Part shown: one piece after another, positions 50,652 to 58,877 of the stretch
Numbering within the stretch: position 1 is the first letter of the stretch
Layout: each line of letters opens with the position of its first letter
Source of the DNA: an uncultured Clostridia bacterium
GTDB taxonomy: Bacteria; Bacillota; Clostridia; Oscillospirales; Acutalibacteraceae
Assembly: GCA_946187325.1 (NCBI GenBank)
Contig: CAMHQC010000002.1
Coordinates: 88,606 to 152,605 of the forward strand
Length of the DNA: 64,000 nucleotides
Direction: 5' to 3'
Notes under the pieces: model-generated
The model's input: only the letters and a program-made list of their open reading frames with translations
Told to the model about the DNA's origin: nothing
Database searches by the model: none
Translations under genes and position numbers: made by a program

Positions 50652-52112
50652 ATGAATCTGTATATTCAAAATCATAAATTCCATTATGAGCTTGAAAATT
50701 TAACGCGTCTTTTTTATCCTAACGAAAAGATTACCGTTATAAAAGATACAACCGAATTAGAAGAACCTTATATAAATACCGTTGTTGACGATAAACTTAC
50801 CGTCGAGGTAAAGATAGGTGATTTTAGTAAAACTCTCGGCAGCGGTTTAAGCGCGGAAGCTGAAAACGAGCGCATGCTGTGCGAAACGGTATATAAAATT
50901 CTATGTGAAAAAACAGGAGTGATTCAGCCGTGGGGTATGATTACAGGCGTTCGTCCCGTTAAGCTTTACCGTGCGCTGAAAAAAGAAAACGGCGAGGCTT
51001 ATGCTGACGACTATTACAAAAACAAACTTTTTGTAAGTGATAATAAACTGAATCTTACTAAAGTAACCGAAAAAACAGAGAAAAAGATTATAGACTCCTC
51101 GTCCGAAAACTCCTGCAGCTTATACATAGGCATACCGTTTTGTCCGTCAAGATGCAAATACTGTTCATTTGTACAAGCCTCAATCGAAAGGTGTAAACAT
51201 TTAGTAGAGCCTTACGTTGACTTGCTTTGCCGTGAATTAAAGGAAACAGCCGGGATAATTTCTAAACTTAATCTAAAACTTGAAACGGTTTATATGGGCG
51301 GCGGTACGCCGACTTCTCTGTCAGCGGAACAGCTCTCGAAAATTTTGAAAACTGTAAACACTTTTTTCGATATGACTAATCTCAGAGAGTTTACGGTTGA
51401 AGCAGGCCGTCCCGATACTATCACAGAAGCCAAGCTTATTTCTATAAAAGAAAATAATGTTGATAGAATTTCTATTAATCCACAGACCTTAAACGATGAT
51501 GTGTTAAGGAAAATCGGTCGAAAACATACTACCGAACAAACTCTCGCTTCGTATGAACTCGCGTCAAAGTTCGGCTTTAAATGTATTAATATGGACTTAA
51601 TAGCGGGCTTACCGAGTGATACGTTTTTAAGCTTTAAGGATACGCTCGACAGGGTATGCGAGTTAAATCCCGAATGTATAACCGTCCATACTCTTTCTAT
51701 GAAGCGAAGCTCAACTCTTACCCAAGACGGCACTCAAATTAACAAAGCTGATTGCGACAGGGCTAAAAAGATGCTCGAATACGCCGAGGATAAGCTCTCC
51801 GAGAATAAATACCTGCCGTATTATCTTTACCGACAGAGCCGTATGGTAGGTAATCTCGAGAACACAGGCTGGTCTAAATCAGGACTTGAGAGTTTATATA
51901 ACGTTTTCGTTATGGATGAAACACATACGATTTTCGGTTGCGGGGCGGGAGCTGTTACTAAGCTTAAAGACCCGCGTTCCAATTATCTTAAACGTATATT
52001 TAATTTTAAATATCCATATGAATATATCGACAGATTTGATGCTCAATTGGAAAGAAAAGAAGAAATATATTCATTTTATTCAAAATGTCTAAATTACCGC
52101 TCTCCTCGTTGA
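50652..52112 (+). CDS. hemZ: Radical SAM coproporphyrinogen dehydrogenase-like protein HemZ
   Basis: The 486-residue protein has the radical SAM cluster motif CxxxCxxC at Cys164, Cys168 and Cys171 (CPSRCKYC), MGGGTPTSLS, EAGRPDTI and RISINPQTLND as in HemN-like enzymes, and a roughly 155-residue N-terminal extension typical of clostridial HemZ. The activity may be coproporphyrinogen III oxidation or a heme-related transfer; no other heme genes are seen, so the substrate is open. It is coupled to the MBL gene, with one base between them. Confidence 0.9.
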   Translation: MNLYIQNHKFHYELENLTRLFYPNEKITVIKDTTELEEPYINTVVDDKLTVEVKIGDFSKTLGSGLSAEAENERMLCETVYKILCEKTGVIQPWGMITGVRPVKLYRALKKENGEAYADDYYKNKLFVSDNKLNLTKVTEKTEKKIIDSSSENSCSLYIGIPFCPSRCKYCSFVQASIERCKHLVEPYVDLLCRELKETAGIISKLNLKLETVYMGGGTPTSLSAEQLSKILKTVNTFFDMTNLREFTVEAGRPDTITEAKLISIKENNVDRISINPQTLNDDVLRKIGRKHTTEQTLASYELASKFGFKCINMDLIAGLPSDTFLSFKDTLDRVCELNPECITVHTLSMKRSSTLTQDGTQINKADCDRAKKMLEYAEDKLSENKYLPYYLYRQSRMVGNLENTGWSKSGLESLYNVFVMDETHTIFGCGAGAVTKLKDPRSNYLKRIFNFKYPYEYIDRFDAQLERKEEIYSFYSKCLNYRSPR

Positions 52113-52167
52113 TATTTAAATTTAAGAGTGGTATAATATATAAAATTATTTGAAAGGATGTATTACT

Positions 52168-52641
52168 ATGGCAATTTTTGACGATGTAGTAGTTAACGCG
52201 AAATCAGCCGCTTCGGTTGTTTCAAAAAAAGCAGGAGAAATTATTGATCTATCTAAGCTTCGTATATCTTTAGCAAGCTTAAGATCAGAACTCGCAAAAC
52301 AGTATCAGGCTCTCGGCGAGGCTGTATATAACGGCGATCCCGTTGAGGAAATTAACGCTATTAAAGAGGAAATCGCTGCTCTTAAACAGAATATTTCCGA
52401 TATAGAGGATATACTTTTAAGCGCGAGAAACTCTGTTACATGTCCCGCTTGCGGTGAGAAACTCAACAAAAACGCGAGATACTGCTCGACATGCGGAACA
52501 GCTATTCCGAACGCTAAGAAAAATGTATGCGTTTCATGCGGAGCGAAGCTTGTTGAAGGCGCTAAATTCTGCGCGGCTTGCGGAACTGCTGTAGATAAAG
52601 AACCCGAAACAGAAGTAAAAGAGGAAAAAACCGAAGAGTAA
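52168..52641 (+). CDS. Double zinc-ribbon protein with coiled coil
   Basis: The 157-residue protein starts at MAIFDDVVVNAKSAA (AAAGGAT upstream; the longer frame lacks a site). Residues about 5-85 form a helical coiled coil, then two zinc ribbons (CPACGEKL...YCSTCG and CVSCGAKL...FCAACG, about 93-140) and an acidic tail. This resembles small DZANK/zinc-ribbon proteins common in Clostridia. The function is unknown; possibly a nucleic-acid or protein adaptor. It stands between hemZ and the yab cluster. Confidence 0.8.
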   Translation: MAIFDDVVVNAKSAASVVSKKAGEIIDLSKLRISLASLRSELAKQYQALGEAVYNGDPVEEINAIKEEIAALKQNISDIEDILLSARNSVTCPACGEKLNKNARYCSTCGTAIPNAKKNVCVSCGAKLVEGAKFCAACGTAVDKEPETEVKEEKTEE

Positions 52642-52671
52642 AACTCAATTCTGATTTAAGGGTGATTTTGC

Positions 52672-54477
52672 GTGTCAAAAAAATATAACGCTGTAAAAAA
52701 CGCTGACAGTAACGCCTCTCAGACTTTTCTGAAAGGCGCCGCTGTTATGACTTTGAGTATGGTCATCGTTAAGATTCTGGGCTTTGTCGATAAGATTATG
52801 ATTAGTAATCTTTACGCGTATTTCGGAGACAGCTACGCCGCTATAGGAACAGGTCTTTACAGTAACGCTTATGAGATTTATATTCCGCTGTTTACTATCG
52901 CTACCGCGGGATTTCCTATCGCTGTGTCGAGACTTATTTCCGAAAGTATTTCTCAGAAACGATATAACGATGTCCGCCAAATACATAAGGTTTCAATTCC
53001 GTTCTTCGCTATTACGGGTACGGTTTGTTTCCTTATAATGTTCTGCTCGAGCTTTTTCTATATTAATGTAATTAACTCTCCGTATTCGCTTTACGCGATG
53101 CTGATGCTGTCTCCCGCGATTTTATTCGGTTGTTTGGTATCTATTTACCGCGGATATTTTGAGGGACAAAGAAATATGTTCCCGACCGCTATCTCGGAGG
53201 TTATCGAGGCAGGTTCCAAACTTATTTTCGGTTTAGGAATAGCTTACATTATTATGAAGCTCGGAAGCGACAGCTATAAGTCCACGGGTACAGTTTTCGG
53301 ACTTACTTTTTCGGGCGCTGACTCTAAGCTCGACGCTATGTACACAATAATGTCGTTCTCTGTAGCGGGAGCTATTTCAGGTATCGTACTCGGAAGCTTT
53401 TTCTGTTTCTTATTCTTATTGTTACGCTATAAAATCGGCGGTGACGGTATTCCCGAGGAATATTACGCTTCTTCCGTTGAAGCGAGAAGCAAGAAAGAAA
53501 CCTTCAAGCGTATGTTCAAAACCGCTATTCCTATCGGTTTAACCGCGCTTGTAATGAATATCGGTACTCTTGTCGACGCCGCTGTTATCCAGAACGTTCT
53601 TTATTCTTTATCGTTAACCAACGGTAATGAAATAGTCGGTCAATATAAAAATATGGGCGTAAATCTTTCTGCCGAGCTGTCAAAAAAGACCCTGCACACT
53701 GCGCTTTGGGGTTGCTATGGAGCGGCTTTGCCGTTAATGCAGCTTGTAACGGCTGTTACCCAGGCTTTCGGTACAGCGGCTATGCCTAATGTCGCGAGCG
53801 CCTGGACTAAGGGTGATAAAAACGAGCTTAAAACCTCTATAGAAACCGTGCTGAGACTTACTATGCTCTTTACGTTACCGACAGGTCTCGGACTTACCGC
53901 GCTTGCCGATCCGATTATGGATATAGTTTACGCCAGTCAGACCCAGGTTGTTATCGGCGCTCAGGTTCTAAAGGTAATGGGCTTTACCGCTATTGTAATC
54001 GCCTGTGTAGTACCTTTATGCAGTATGCTTCAGGGAATAGGCAGGGTAGACTTACCGCTCAAAATTTACACCGTTGGTATTCTTATCAAGGTAGCTACAA
54101 CATGGCTGTTTGTAAGAGTGGTTTCTATCAACATCCAGGGCGGTTCCGTAGGTTCATTAATCGCCTACAGCGTAATGCTCGTAGTCGCTATGTATCTGCT
54201 TGTTAAACATTCAGGTGTAATGCCCGACTTTATGTCTACGACAATTAAGCCTTTAATCGCGGCTGTAGCATGCGCGGTTTCGGCATATTTCGGCTTTATT
54301 TTGGTATCAAAATGGTTACCGATTATCCCCGCTACGCTTATTTCGGTAGCTGTTGCGGCGGTTATTTATATTACAATTTTGTTAATATTAAAGACATTTA
54401 CAAGAAATGAGCTCAAATTCTTGCCAAAAGGTGAAAAAGTTGTAACTATACTTGAAAAATATCATTTAATAGGTTAA
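52672..54477 (+). CDS. YabM/SpoVB-type flippase (MurJ/MATE superfamily)
   Basis: The 601-residue membrane protein has about fourteen hydrophobic segments and the SpoVB-type motif FLKGAAVMTLSMVIVKILGFVDKIMISN near the N-terminus. Start is GTG at 52672 with AAGGGTGA upstream. Family members flip lipid-linked precursors (lipid II or spore-cortex/teichoic precursors). Gene order with mazG, rqcP, yabP, yabQ, divIC and yabR equals the B. subtilis yabM-yabR block, so it is the YabM equivalent. Confidence 0.92.
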   Translation: MSKKYNAVKNADSNASQTFLKGAAVMTLSMVIVKILGFVDKIMISNLYAYFGDSYAAIGTGLYSNAYEIYIPLFTIATAGFPIAVSRLISESISQKRYNDVRQIHKVSIPFFAITGTVCFLIMFCSSFFYINVINSPYSLYAMLMLSPAILFGCLVSIYRGYFEGQRNMFPTAISEVIEAGSKLIFGLGIAYIIMKLGSDSYKSTGTVFGLTFSGADSKLDAMYTIMSFSVAGAISGIVLGSFFCFLFLLLRYKIGGDGIPEEYYASSVEARSKKETFKRMFKTAIPIGLTALVMNIGTLVDAAVIQNVLYSLSLTNGNEIVGQYKNMGVNLSAELSKKTLHTALWGCYGAALPLMQLVTAVTQAFGTAAMPNVASAWTKGDKNELKTSIETVLRLTMLFTLPTGLGLTALADPIMDIVYASQTQVVIGAQVLKVMGFTAIVIACVVPLCSMLQGIGRVDLPLKIYTVGILIKVATTWLFVRVVSINIQGGSVGSLIAYSVMLVVAMYLLVKHSGVMPDFMSTTIKPLIAAVACAVSAYFGFILVSKWLPIIPATLISVAVAAVIYITILLILKTFTRNELKFLPKGEKVVTILEKYHLIG

Positions 54478-54523
54478 AATACCTGTTGTATTCGATAAAC
54501 ACTGAATTTTTGAGGTGACTGGG

Positions 54524-55309
54524 TTGGATTTCACCAATAAGGAAAATTATAATTTTGATGATTTAATTGAGATTATGAAATATCTCAGAGCGCCGAACGG
54601 CTGCCCGTGGGATAGAGTTCAAACTCACGAATCTATAAGAAGTAATTTTATCGAAGAAACTTACGAGGTTATCGAGGCTATTGACAACAAGGACTCTGAG
54701 CTTTTAAAAGAGGAACTCGGCGATGTTCTTTTACAGGTTGTGTTTCACAGCGAAATGTCCGCTGAGGAAAACGAGTTTGATATCAACGACGTTATTAACG
54801 GAGTTTGTAAAAAGCTCGTGGAAAGACATCCTCATGTTTTCGGCGATGTAAAAGCCGAGAACAGCGAAGAAGCTCTTAAAAGCTGGGATAACGTTAAGAT
54901 GGCTAAAAAATCTCAGAAGAAACAGTCCGAGGCTATGGATAGCGTGTCTAAAGCTTTACCGTCGCTTATGAGGGCTGAGAAGATTCAGAAAAAGGCGGCT
55001 AAGGTCGGCTTTGACTGGGAAGATGTTAACGGAGCTTTGGAAAAGGTCTGTGAAGAAACGGACGAGCTTAAAGAAGCTGTTAGAATCGGAAATACCGATT
55101 CGCAGTCCGAAGAACTCGGAGATTTACTGTTTTCCGTAGTTAACGTTTCCCGCTTTATAAAGGTAGACTCTGAGAAAGCGCTATATGACGCTTGTGATAA
55201 GTTTACCGACCGTTTTAAGAAATTAGAGCTTCTCGCCGAAAAACGAGATATCGATATTAAAACGGCTTCACTCAGTCAACTTGATTCCCTATGGGAAGAA
55301 GTTAAATAA
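54524..55309 (+). CDS. mazG: Nucleoside triphosphate pyrophosphohydrolase MazG
   Basis: The protein (261 residues from the TTG at 54524; GAGGTG lies 6 bases before it) has two MazG repeats with the EExxE-type metal sites (NFIEETYEVIEAIDNKD...EELGDVLLQVVFH and CEETDELKEA...EELGDLLFSVVNV). It hydrolyses non-canonical or excess NTPs to NMPs. It equals the C-terminal half of B. subtilis YabN; the N-terminal SAM-methylase-like half is absent here. A hup gene follows after 21 bases. Confidence 0.94.
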   Translation: MDFTNKENYNFDDLIEIMKYLRAPNGCPWDRVQTHESIRSNFIEETYEVIEAIDNKDSELLKEELGDVLLQVVFHSEMSAEENEFDINDVINGVCKKLVERHPHVFGDVKAENSEEALKSWDNVKMAKKSQKKQSEAMDSVSKALPSLMRAEKIQKKAAKVGFDWEDVNGALEKVCEETDELKEAVRIGNTDSQSEELGDLLFSVVNVSRFIKVDSEKALYDACDKFTDRFKKLELLAEKRDIDIKTASLSQLDSLWEEVK

Positions 55310-55330
55310 ATTTTTTGGAGGAATTAAACT

Positions 55331-55606
55331 ATGAACAAAACTGAATTAATTGCTGCAGTTGCAGAGGCAAGCGGTATTTCTAAGAAAGACGCTGAGAAAG
55401 CAGTTTCCGCTACAGTTGATACAATCGTAGACGCTATCGCTAAGGGCGATAAGGTACAGCTCGTTGGCTTTGGTACATTCGAGCAGCGTCAGAGAAACGC
55501 TCGTACAGGTGTAGATCCCAGAACAGGCAACAAGATTGAGATTGCCGCTTCTAAGGTTCCCGCTTTCAAAGCAGGTAAGGCTTTCAAGGACGCTGTAAAC
55601 AAATAA
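55331..55606 (+). CDS. hup: HU-family DNA-binding protein
   Basis: The 91-residue protein is a complete [57 protein letters not shown] (beta-arm) and [14 protein letters not shown]. It compacts the nucleoid as a dimer. The insertion of hup between mazG and rqcP is common in Clostridia. It ends at its own terminator, so it is probably abundant as a separate transcript. Confidence 0.97.
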   Translation: MNKTELIAAVAEASGISKKDAEKAVSATVDTIVDAIAKGDKVQLVGFGTFEQRQRNARTGVDPRTGNKIEIAASKVPAFKAGKAFKDAVNK

Positions 55607-55617
55607 TTTAATTTGTT

Positions 55618-55640
55618 AACTGCCTCTTTATGAGGCAGTT
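55618..55640 (+). terminator. Terminator after hup
   Basis: AACTGCCTC and GAGGCAGTT form a 9-bp stem with loop TTTAT, then TTTTCTTTTT. Confidence 0.9.
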
Positions 55641-55665
55641 TTCTTTTTCTTGAGAAGGTAGAATT

Positions 55666-55908
55666 ATGAGATTAGATAAATTTTTAAAAGTATCACGAAT
55701 TATAAAACGACGTACCGTAGCTAACGAAGCTTGCGACGCGGGCAGAGTTACCGTCAACGGTAATATAGCCCGAGCGTCCTACGCGGTAAAGACAGGCGAT
55801 GTTATCGAGATTGCTATGGGGGCGAAAAGCGTTAAAATCCGTGTAAAAGAGATTAACGAACACGCTACTAAGGAAAACGCATCATTAATGTATGAAAACG
55901 CGACATAA
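55666..55908 (+). CDS. rqcP: RNA-binding S4-domain protein RqcP
   Basis: The 80-residue protein is a single S4 domain (MRLDKFLKVSRIIKRRTVANEACDAGRVTVNGNIAR) with the family's VKTGDVIEIAMG and the acidic C-terminus. It is YabO/RqcP of B. subtilis, which binds stalled 50S-peptidyl-tRNA complexes with RqcH in ribosome quality control. Its place in the yab block supports this. Repeated element copy B follows between it and yabP. Confidence 0.93.
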   Translation: MRLDKFLKVSRIIKRRTVANEACDAGRVTVNGNIARASYAVKTGDVIEIAMGAKSVKIRVKEINEHATKENASLMYENAT

Positions 55909-55954
55909 AATTTTTATTTCACCATATAATTATATAGCTTTTATTTGAAATTAG

Positions 55955-56051
55955 TATTAATTGCCATTTACGCCTTATCTGCCCGGGGTAACGGCGTAAG
56001 GAAAACTTTGAAATCTATTTGCGGGCGGAAAGGCTATGGAAATTTTTATGA
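55955..56051 (+). promoter_or_regulatory. Repeated structured element, copy B (before yabP; 5' part lost)
   Basis: Identity with copies A and C starts around TTAATTGCCATTTACGCC (55957-55974), the loop and 3' arm of P2. Upstream, P1 and the left arm of P2 are missing. The pseudoknot is intact: helix a, TTACGCC (55968-55974) with GGCGTAA (55993-55999), and helix b, TCTGCCCG (55978-55985) with CGGGCGGA (56022-56029, one U-G). It runs into the ribosome site GGAAAGG and the yabP ATG at 56036, with a second ATG at 56048. Conserved joining strand GGAAAACTTT as in copy C. Confidence 0.7.
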
Positions 56052-56317
56052 ACGATAAGTCCCAAAAGCCTCATAATCTTATTCTCGACAACAGAAGCAG
56101 ATTAAGTCTTACAGGCGTTAATGATGTTTTAGGCTTCAATGAGGAAGCGGTTAATCTTAAAACAAATATGGGTGATTTAATTATAAGAGGTTCTTCCTTA
56201 CATATAAGTAAGCTGGATTTGGATTCGGGTAACGTCGAAATAGACGGTACAGTTAATCTCTTAAATTATACCCGGAGTAAGTCGGATAAGAGCTTTTTTC
56301 AAAGGTTGTTTAGTTGA
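56036..56317 (+). CDS. yabP: Sporulation protein YabP
   Basis: The 93-residue protein contains the YabP/YqfC core HNLILDNRSRLSLTGVNDVLGFNEEAVNLKTNMGDLIIRGSSLHISKLDLDSGNVEIDGTVNLL. It is expressed under sporulation control in B. subtilis and needed, with YabQ, for cortex formation. The first ATG (MEIFMND) is part of repeated element copy B; the second ATG at 56048 (MNDKSQKPH) may be the ancestral start. It ends overlapping the yabQ start (TGATG). Confidence 0.93.
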   Translation: MEIFMNDKSQKPHNLILDNRSRLSLTGVNDVLGFNEEAVNLKTNMGDLIIRGSSLHISKLDLDSGNVEIDGTVNLLNYTRSKSDKSFFQRLFS

Positions 56318-56808
56318 TGGAGTTTACCTTAGCTGAACTTTTAATTACTTTTCTGTATTCATTAATTCTCGGCTTTTTTCTCGGTTTTTTATATTTGCCG
56401 TTTCATATTTTACATATGCTTGGTTTTACTAAGAAAATCCATTTTTATGTAGCCGATATATTGTTTATGATACTTTGCGGTATTTTTACTTTCTACTTTT
56501 CACTCGCGATGCTCGAGGGCAGGATAAGACTGTTCGTAATTATAGGAGAATTAATCGGATTTGTGACTTTTCACTATACAGCGGGGCGTTTGGTTGACTT
56601 TTTTCTAAATCCAATGATTAAGATTTTTAAAAAAATATTGAAAAAAGTATTGAAAACAAGTAGAAAAATAATGTATAATATTATAATAAAATTAAGAAAA
56701 GTAGTTTCAAAAGCAGAAAAACTGAAGGTTAAAATATGGAAGAAAAAAAGGTTAAAACCAAAAAAGAAGATATCGCTGAAGAGAAGAAAAGCGATATTAA
56801 AGAGGTAA
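56317..56808 (+). CDS. yabQ: Spore cortex biosynthesis protein YabQ
   Basis: The 163-residue membrane protein has about four hydrophobic segments (10-32, 45-65, 70-85 and 90-105) and a Lys/Arg-rich tail of about 55 residues ending KRRKAILKR. YabQ is needed for spore cortex synthesis. ATG at 56317 overlaps the yabP stop (TGATG). Its last 73 bases overlap the start of divIC in another frame, which explains the Lys-rich C-terminus of one and the N-terminus of the other. Confidence 0.85.
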   Translation: MEFTLAELLITFLYSLILGFFLGFLYLPFHILHMLGFTKKIHFYVADILFMILCGIFTFYFSLAMLEGRIRLFVIIGELIGFVTFHYTAGRLVDFFLNPMIKIFKKILKKVLKTSRKIMYNIIIKLRKVVSKAEKLKVKIWKKKRLKPKKKISLKRRKAILKR

Positions 56809-57107
56809 CTCCACAGAAGAAAAAATTTGATAAAAAATATATTCTTCTTTTTGTAGCTTTAGCGGCGTTTTTGGTTTACGCCTCGTTTACAATTATCAAT
56901 CAGAGTATTCAGATTAGAGAAAAAAAAGAGGAATCTGACAGATTGGATAACCAACGACAGATTCTTGAGATAAAAATAGATTCTTTAAAAAAGATAAAGA
57001 ATCTTAAGGATGATAAACTTCGTAAATATTATGAAGATATCGCCCGCGAGGATTTGGATTATTTAAAGAACGGCGAGCGTGTTTTCGTTAATGTTTCGGG
57101 AGATTAG
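56736..57107 (+). CDS. divIC: Septum formation initiator DivIC/FtsB-like
   Basis: The 123-residue bitopic protein has a charged cytosolic N-terminus (Lys/Glu-rich, 1-35), a membrane helix (about 37-57), and an external coiled coil (about 58-100) ending LRKYYEDIAREDLDYLKNGERVFVNV, as in DivIC/FtsB. It joins the divisome with FtsL. Its start lies 73 bases inside yabQ. The position between yabQ and yabR matches B. subtilis. Confidence 0.9.
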   Translation: MEEKKVKTKKEDIAEEKKSDIKEVTPQKKKFDKKYILLFVALAAFLVYASFTIINQSIQIREKKEESDRLDNQRQILEIKIDSLKKIKNLKDDKLRKYYEDIAREDLDYLKNGERVFVNVSGD

Positions 57108-57122
57108 TAAACGGGGTATAGA

Positions 57123-57590
57123 ATGAGCGTAGAAATTGGTACAATTATAGAGGGAAAAGTTTCGGGTATTTCTAAATTCGGAGCTTTTGTGGACTTGCCC
57201 GACGGGAATACGGGAATGGTACATATCTCCGAGGTGTCGAGAACGTATGTAAGCGATATTAACGAGTTCCTTAAAGTTGGGGATATGGTTAAAGTAAAAG
57301 TGCTTTCCGCCGAAAATGGTAAAATTGCGCTTTCTATTAAACTTACTCAGCCTAAACCCGAAAGAAATAATAATTCTCGCAAACCTAAAACCCGCAAGCC
57401 CTATAAACCCGCGCCCCCTGTTACAAGCCCGGGTAACTACGAATGGCAAAGTTCACGTCCCGAGTCTCCGTCCAATTTCGAAGATATGATGTCTATGTTC
57501 AAAAAGACAAGCGAGGATAAGATGTCTGATTTAAAACGTTCGTCGGGCGAGTCCCGAGGATACAGCAGACGCGGTGGTTCTAAAAAGTAA
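57123..57590 (+). CDS. yabR: S1-domain RNA-binding protein YabR
   Basis: The 155-residue protein has one S1 domain (1-75: EIGTIIEGKVSGISKFGAFVDLPDGNTGMVHISEVS ... GKIALSIK) and a basic, disordered tail (KPKTRKPYKPAPP; DLKRSSGESRGYSRRGGSKK). It is B. subtilis YabR (GS13-like), which binds RNA or ribosomes. It ends at a terminator and closes the yabM-yabR block. Confidence 0.92.
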   Translation: MSVEIGTIIEGKVSGISKFGAFVDLPDGNTGMVHISEVSRTYVSDINEFLKVGDMVKVKVLSAENGKIALSIKLTQPKPERNNNSRKPKTRKPYKPAPPVTSPGNYEWQSSRPESPSNFEDMMSMFKKTSEDKMSDLKRSSGESRGYSRRGGSKK

Positions 57591-57595
57591 AATTC

Positions 57596-57624
57596 GGGTA
57601 TCGGATTACGCCGATGCCCTTTTT
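57596..57624 (+). terminator. Terminator after yabR
   Basis: GGGTATCGG and CCGATGCCC form a 9-bp stem (one U-G) with loop ATTACG, then TTTTT. Confidence 0.88.
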
Positions 57625-57641
57625 GTTTGATTGGGTATTTT

Positions 57642-58763
57642 ATGAAGAAGTTAAGATTTTGCGCGCCTTGCATTATGGGTGTCGAGGGTATTTGCGCTAA
57701 TGAATTAAAATTTAATAATATTGAAGATGTAAAAGCTGAAAACGGCAGAGTTTTGTTTAGCGGTGACTTTAATACACTCGCAAAAGCTAATATAATCTCC
57801 CGTTACAGTGAACGCATCCAGATTCTATTAAGTGAGTTTAACGCTTATACTTTTGATGAATTATTTGAGGCTGTTAAGGATTTGCCTTGGGAAAGATTTA
57901 TCGGAAAAGACGACGCTTTTCCCGTAAAGGGAAGCTCTCTCGACTCAAAGCTTTATTCAATATCGGATTGTCAAAAAATAATAAAAAAGTCAGTAGCCGA
58001 CAGGCTGTGTTCTAAATACGGAGTTAACTGGCTTAATGAGAGCGGCGCTGTTCATCAGATTCAATTTCTTATACGAAAAGACCGGGTATCTATACTTTTA
58101 GACACAACAGGCGACGGACTTCATAAACGCGGTTACCGCACGGAGTCGAACGACGCTCCGATTAAGGAAACTCTCGCCGCCGTTATGGTTGACCTTATGA
58201 GAGTCAGGTCTAATCACTTTGTAGTAGACGCTATGTGCGGAAGCGGTACTTTGCTTATAGAATCCGCCTTAAAAGCGCTTAAAATAGCGCCCGGGTTAAA
58301 CAGGGCTTTTTCAGCCGAAAGCTGGGAGCAAATTCCCGCAAGCGTATGGAAAGAGGAGAGGGAAAAGGCTCGTTTAGATATTAAGCGTGATTGCGGCTTT
58401 AAAGCTATCGGCTATGATATAGACGAAGAAGCATTAAAAATTGCTCAGTCTAATGCCGAAAGGGCGGGAGTAGCTGACAGGATTAAGTTTATTAAAAGGG
58501 ATATTAAGGACTTTGAGTTTGACAGCGAATTTCAGACAACTATAATAAATCCGCCCTACGGAGAAAGATTACTGGATATTAACAAAGCCGAAGAAATATA
58601 CCGTATCCTCGGCACTAAGTTCATAAAGGAAAAGGGTAAGAGTTACGGCATAATTACGCCTGATGACGATTTCGAAAAACTGTTCGGACGTAAAGCCGAT
58701 AAACGCAGAAAGCTTTATAACGGAACGCTGAAATGTCAGTTTTATATGTATTTTAAAAACTAA
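57642..58763 (+). CDS. THUMP-domain class I SAM RNA methyltransferase (RlmL/YpsC-like)
   Basis: The 373-residue protein starts at MKKLRFCAPCIMGVEG (ATG 57642; a TTG at 57627 is weaker). It has a THUMP domain (about 45-155) and a methyltransferase domain with VDAMCGSGTLLIESAL and the catalytic TTIINPPYGERL (NPPY). This is the YpsC/RlmL N2-methylguanosine group acting on 23S rRNA. The THUMP domain argues against the old label of DNA adenine methylase. It stands between yabR and pfkA with its own reading frame only. Confidence 0.9.
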   Translation: MKKLRFCAPCIMGVEGICANELKFNNIEDVKAENGRVLFSGDFNTLAKANIISRYSERIQILLSEFNAYTFDELFEAVKDLPWERFIGKDDAFPVKGSSLDSKLYSISDCQKIIKKSVADRLCSKYGVNWLNESGAVHQIQFLIRKDRVSILLDTTGDGLHKRGYRTESNDAPIKETLAAVMVDLMRVRSNHFVVDAMCGSGTLLIESALKALKIAPGLNRAFSAESWEQIPASVWKEEREKARLDIKRDCGFKAIGYDIDEEALKIAQSNAERAGVADRIKFIKRDIKDFEFDSEFQTTIINPPYGERLLDINKAEEIYRILGTKFIKEKGKSYGIITPDDDFEKLFGRKADKRRKLYNGTLKCQFYMYFKN

Positions 58764-58808
58764 TATCACTTTTTTATACTATATTTCCAAAAAATTGACG
58801 CCATTCTA

Positions 58809-58837
58809 TTGTATTTATTTATAAACTGTATTATAAT
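58809..58837 (+). promoter_or_regulatory. pfkA promoter
   Basis: TTGTAT (58809-58814) and TATAAT (58832-58837) are 17 bases apart, 40 bases before the start. Confidence 0.65.
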
Positions 58838-58877
58838 TGTATAGTAAATTTATAATTAGACTCTTAGGAGGTAAAAT

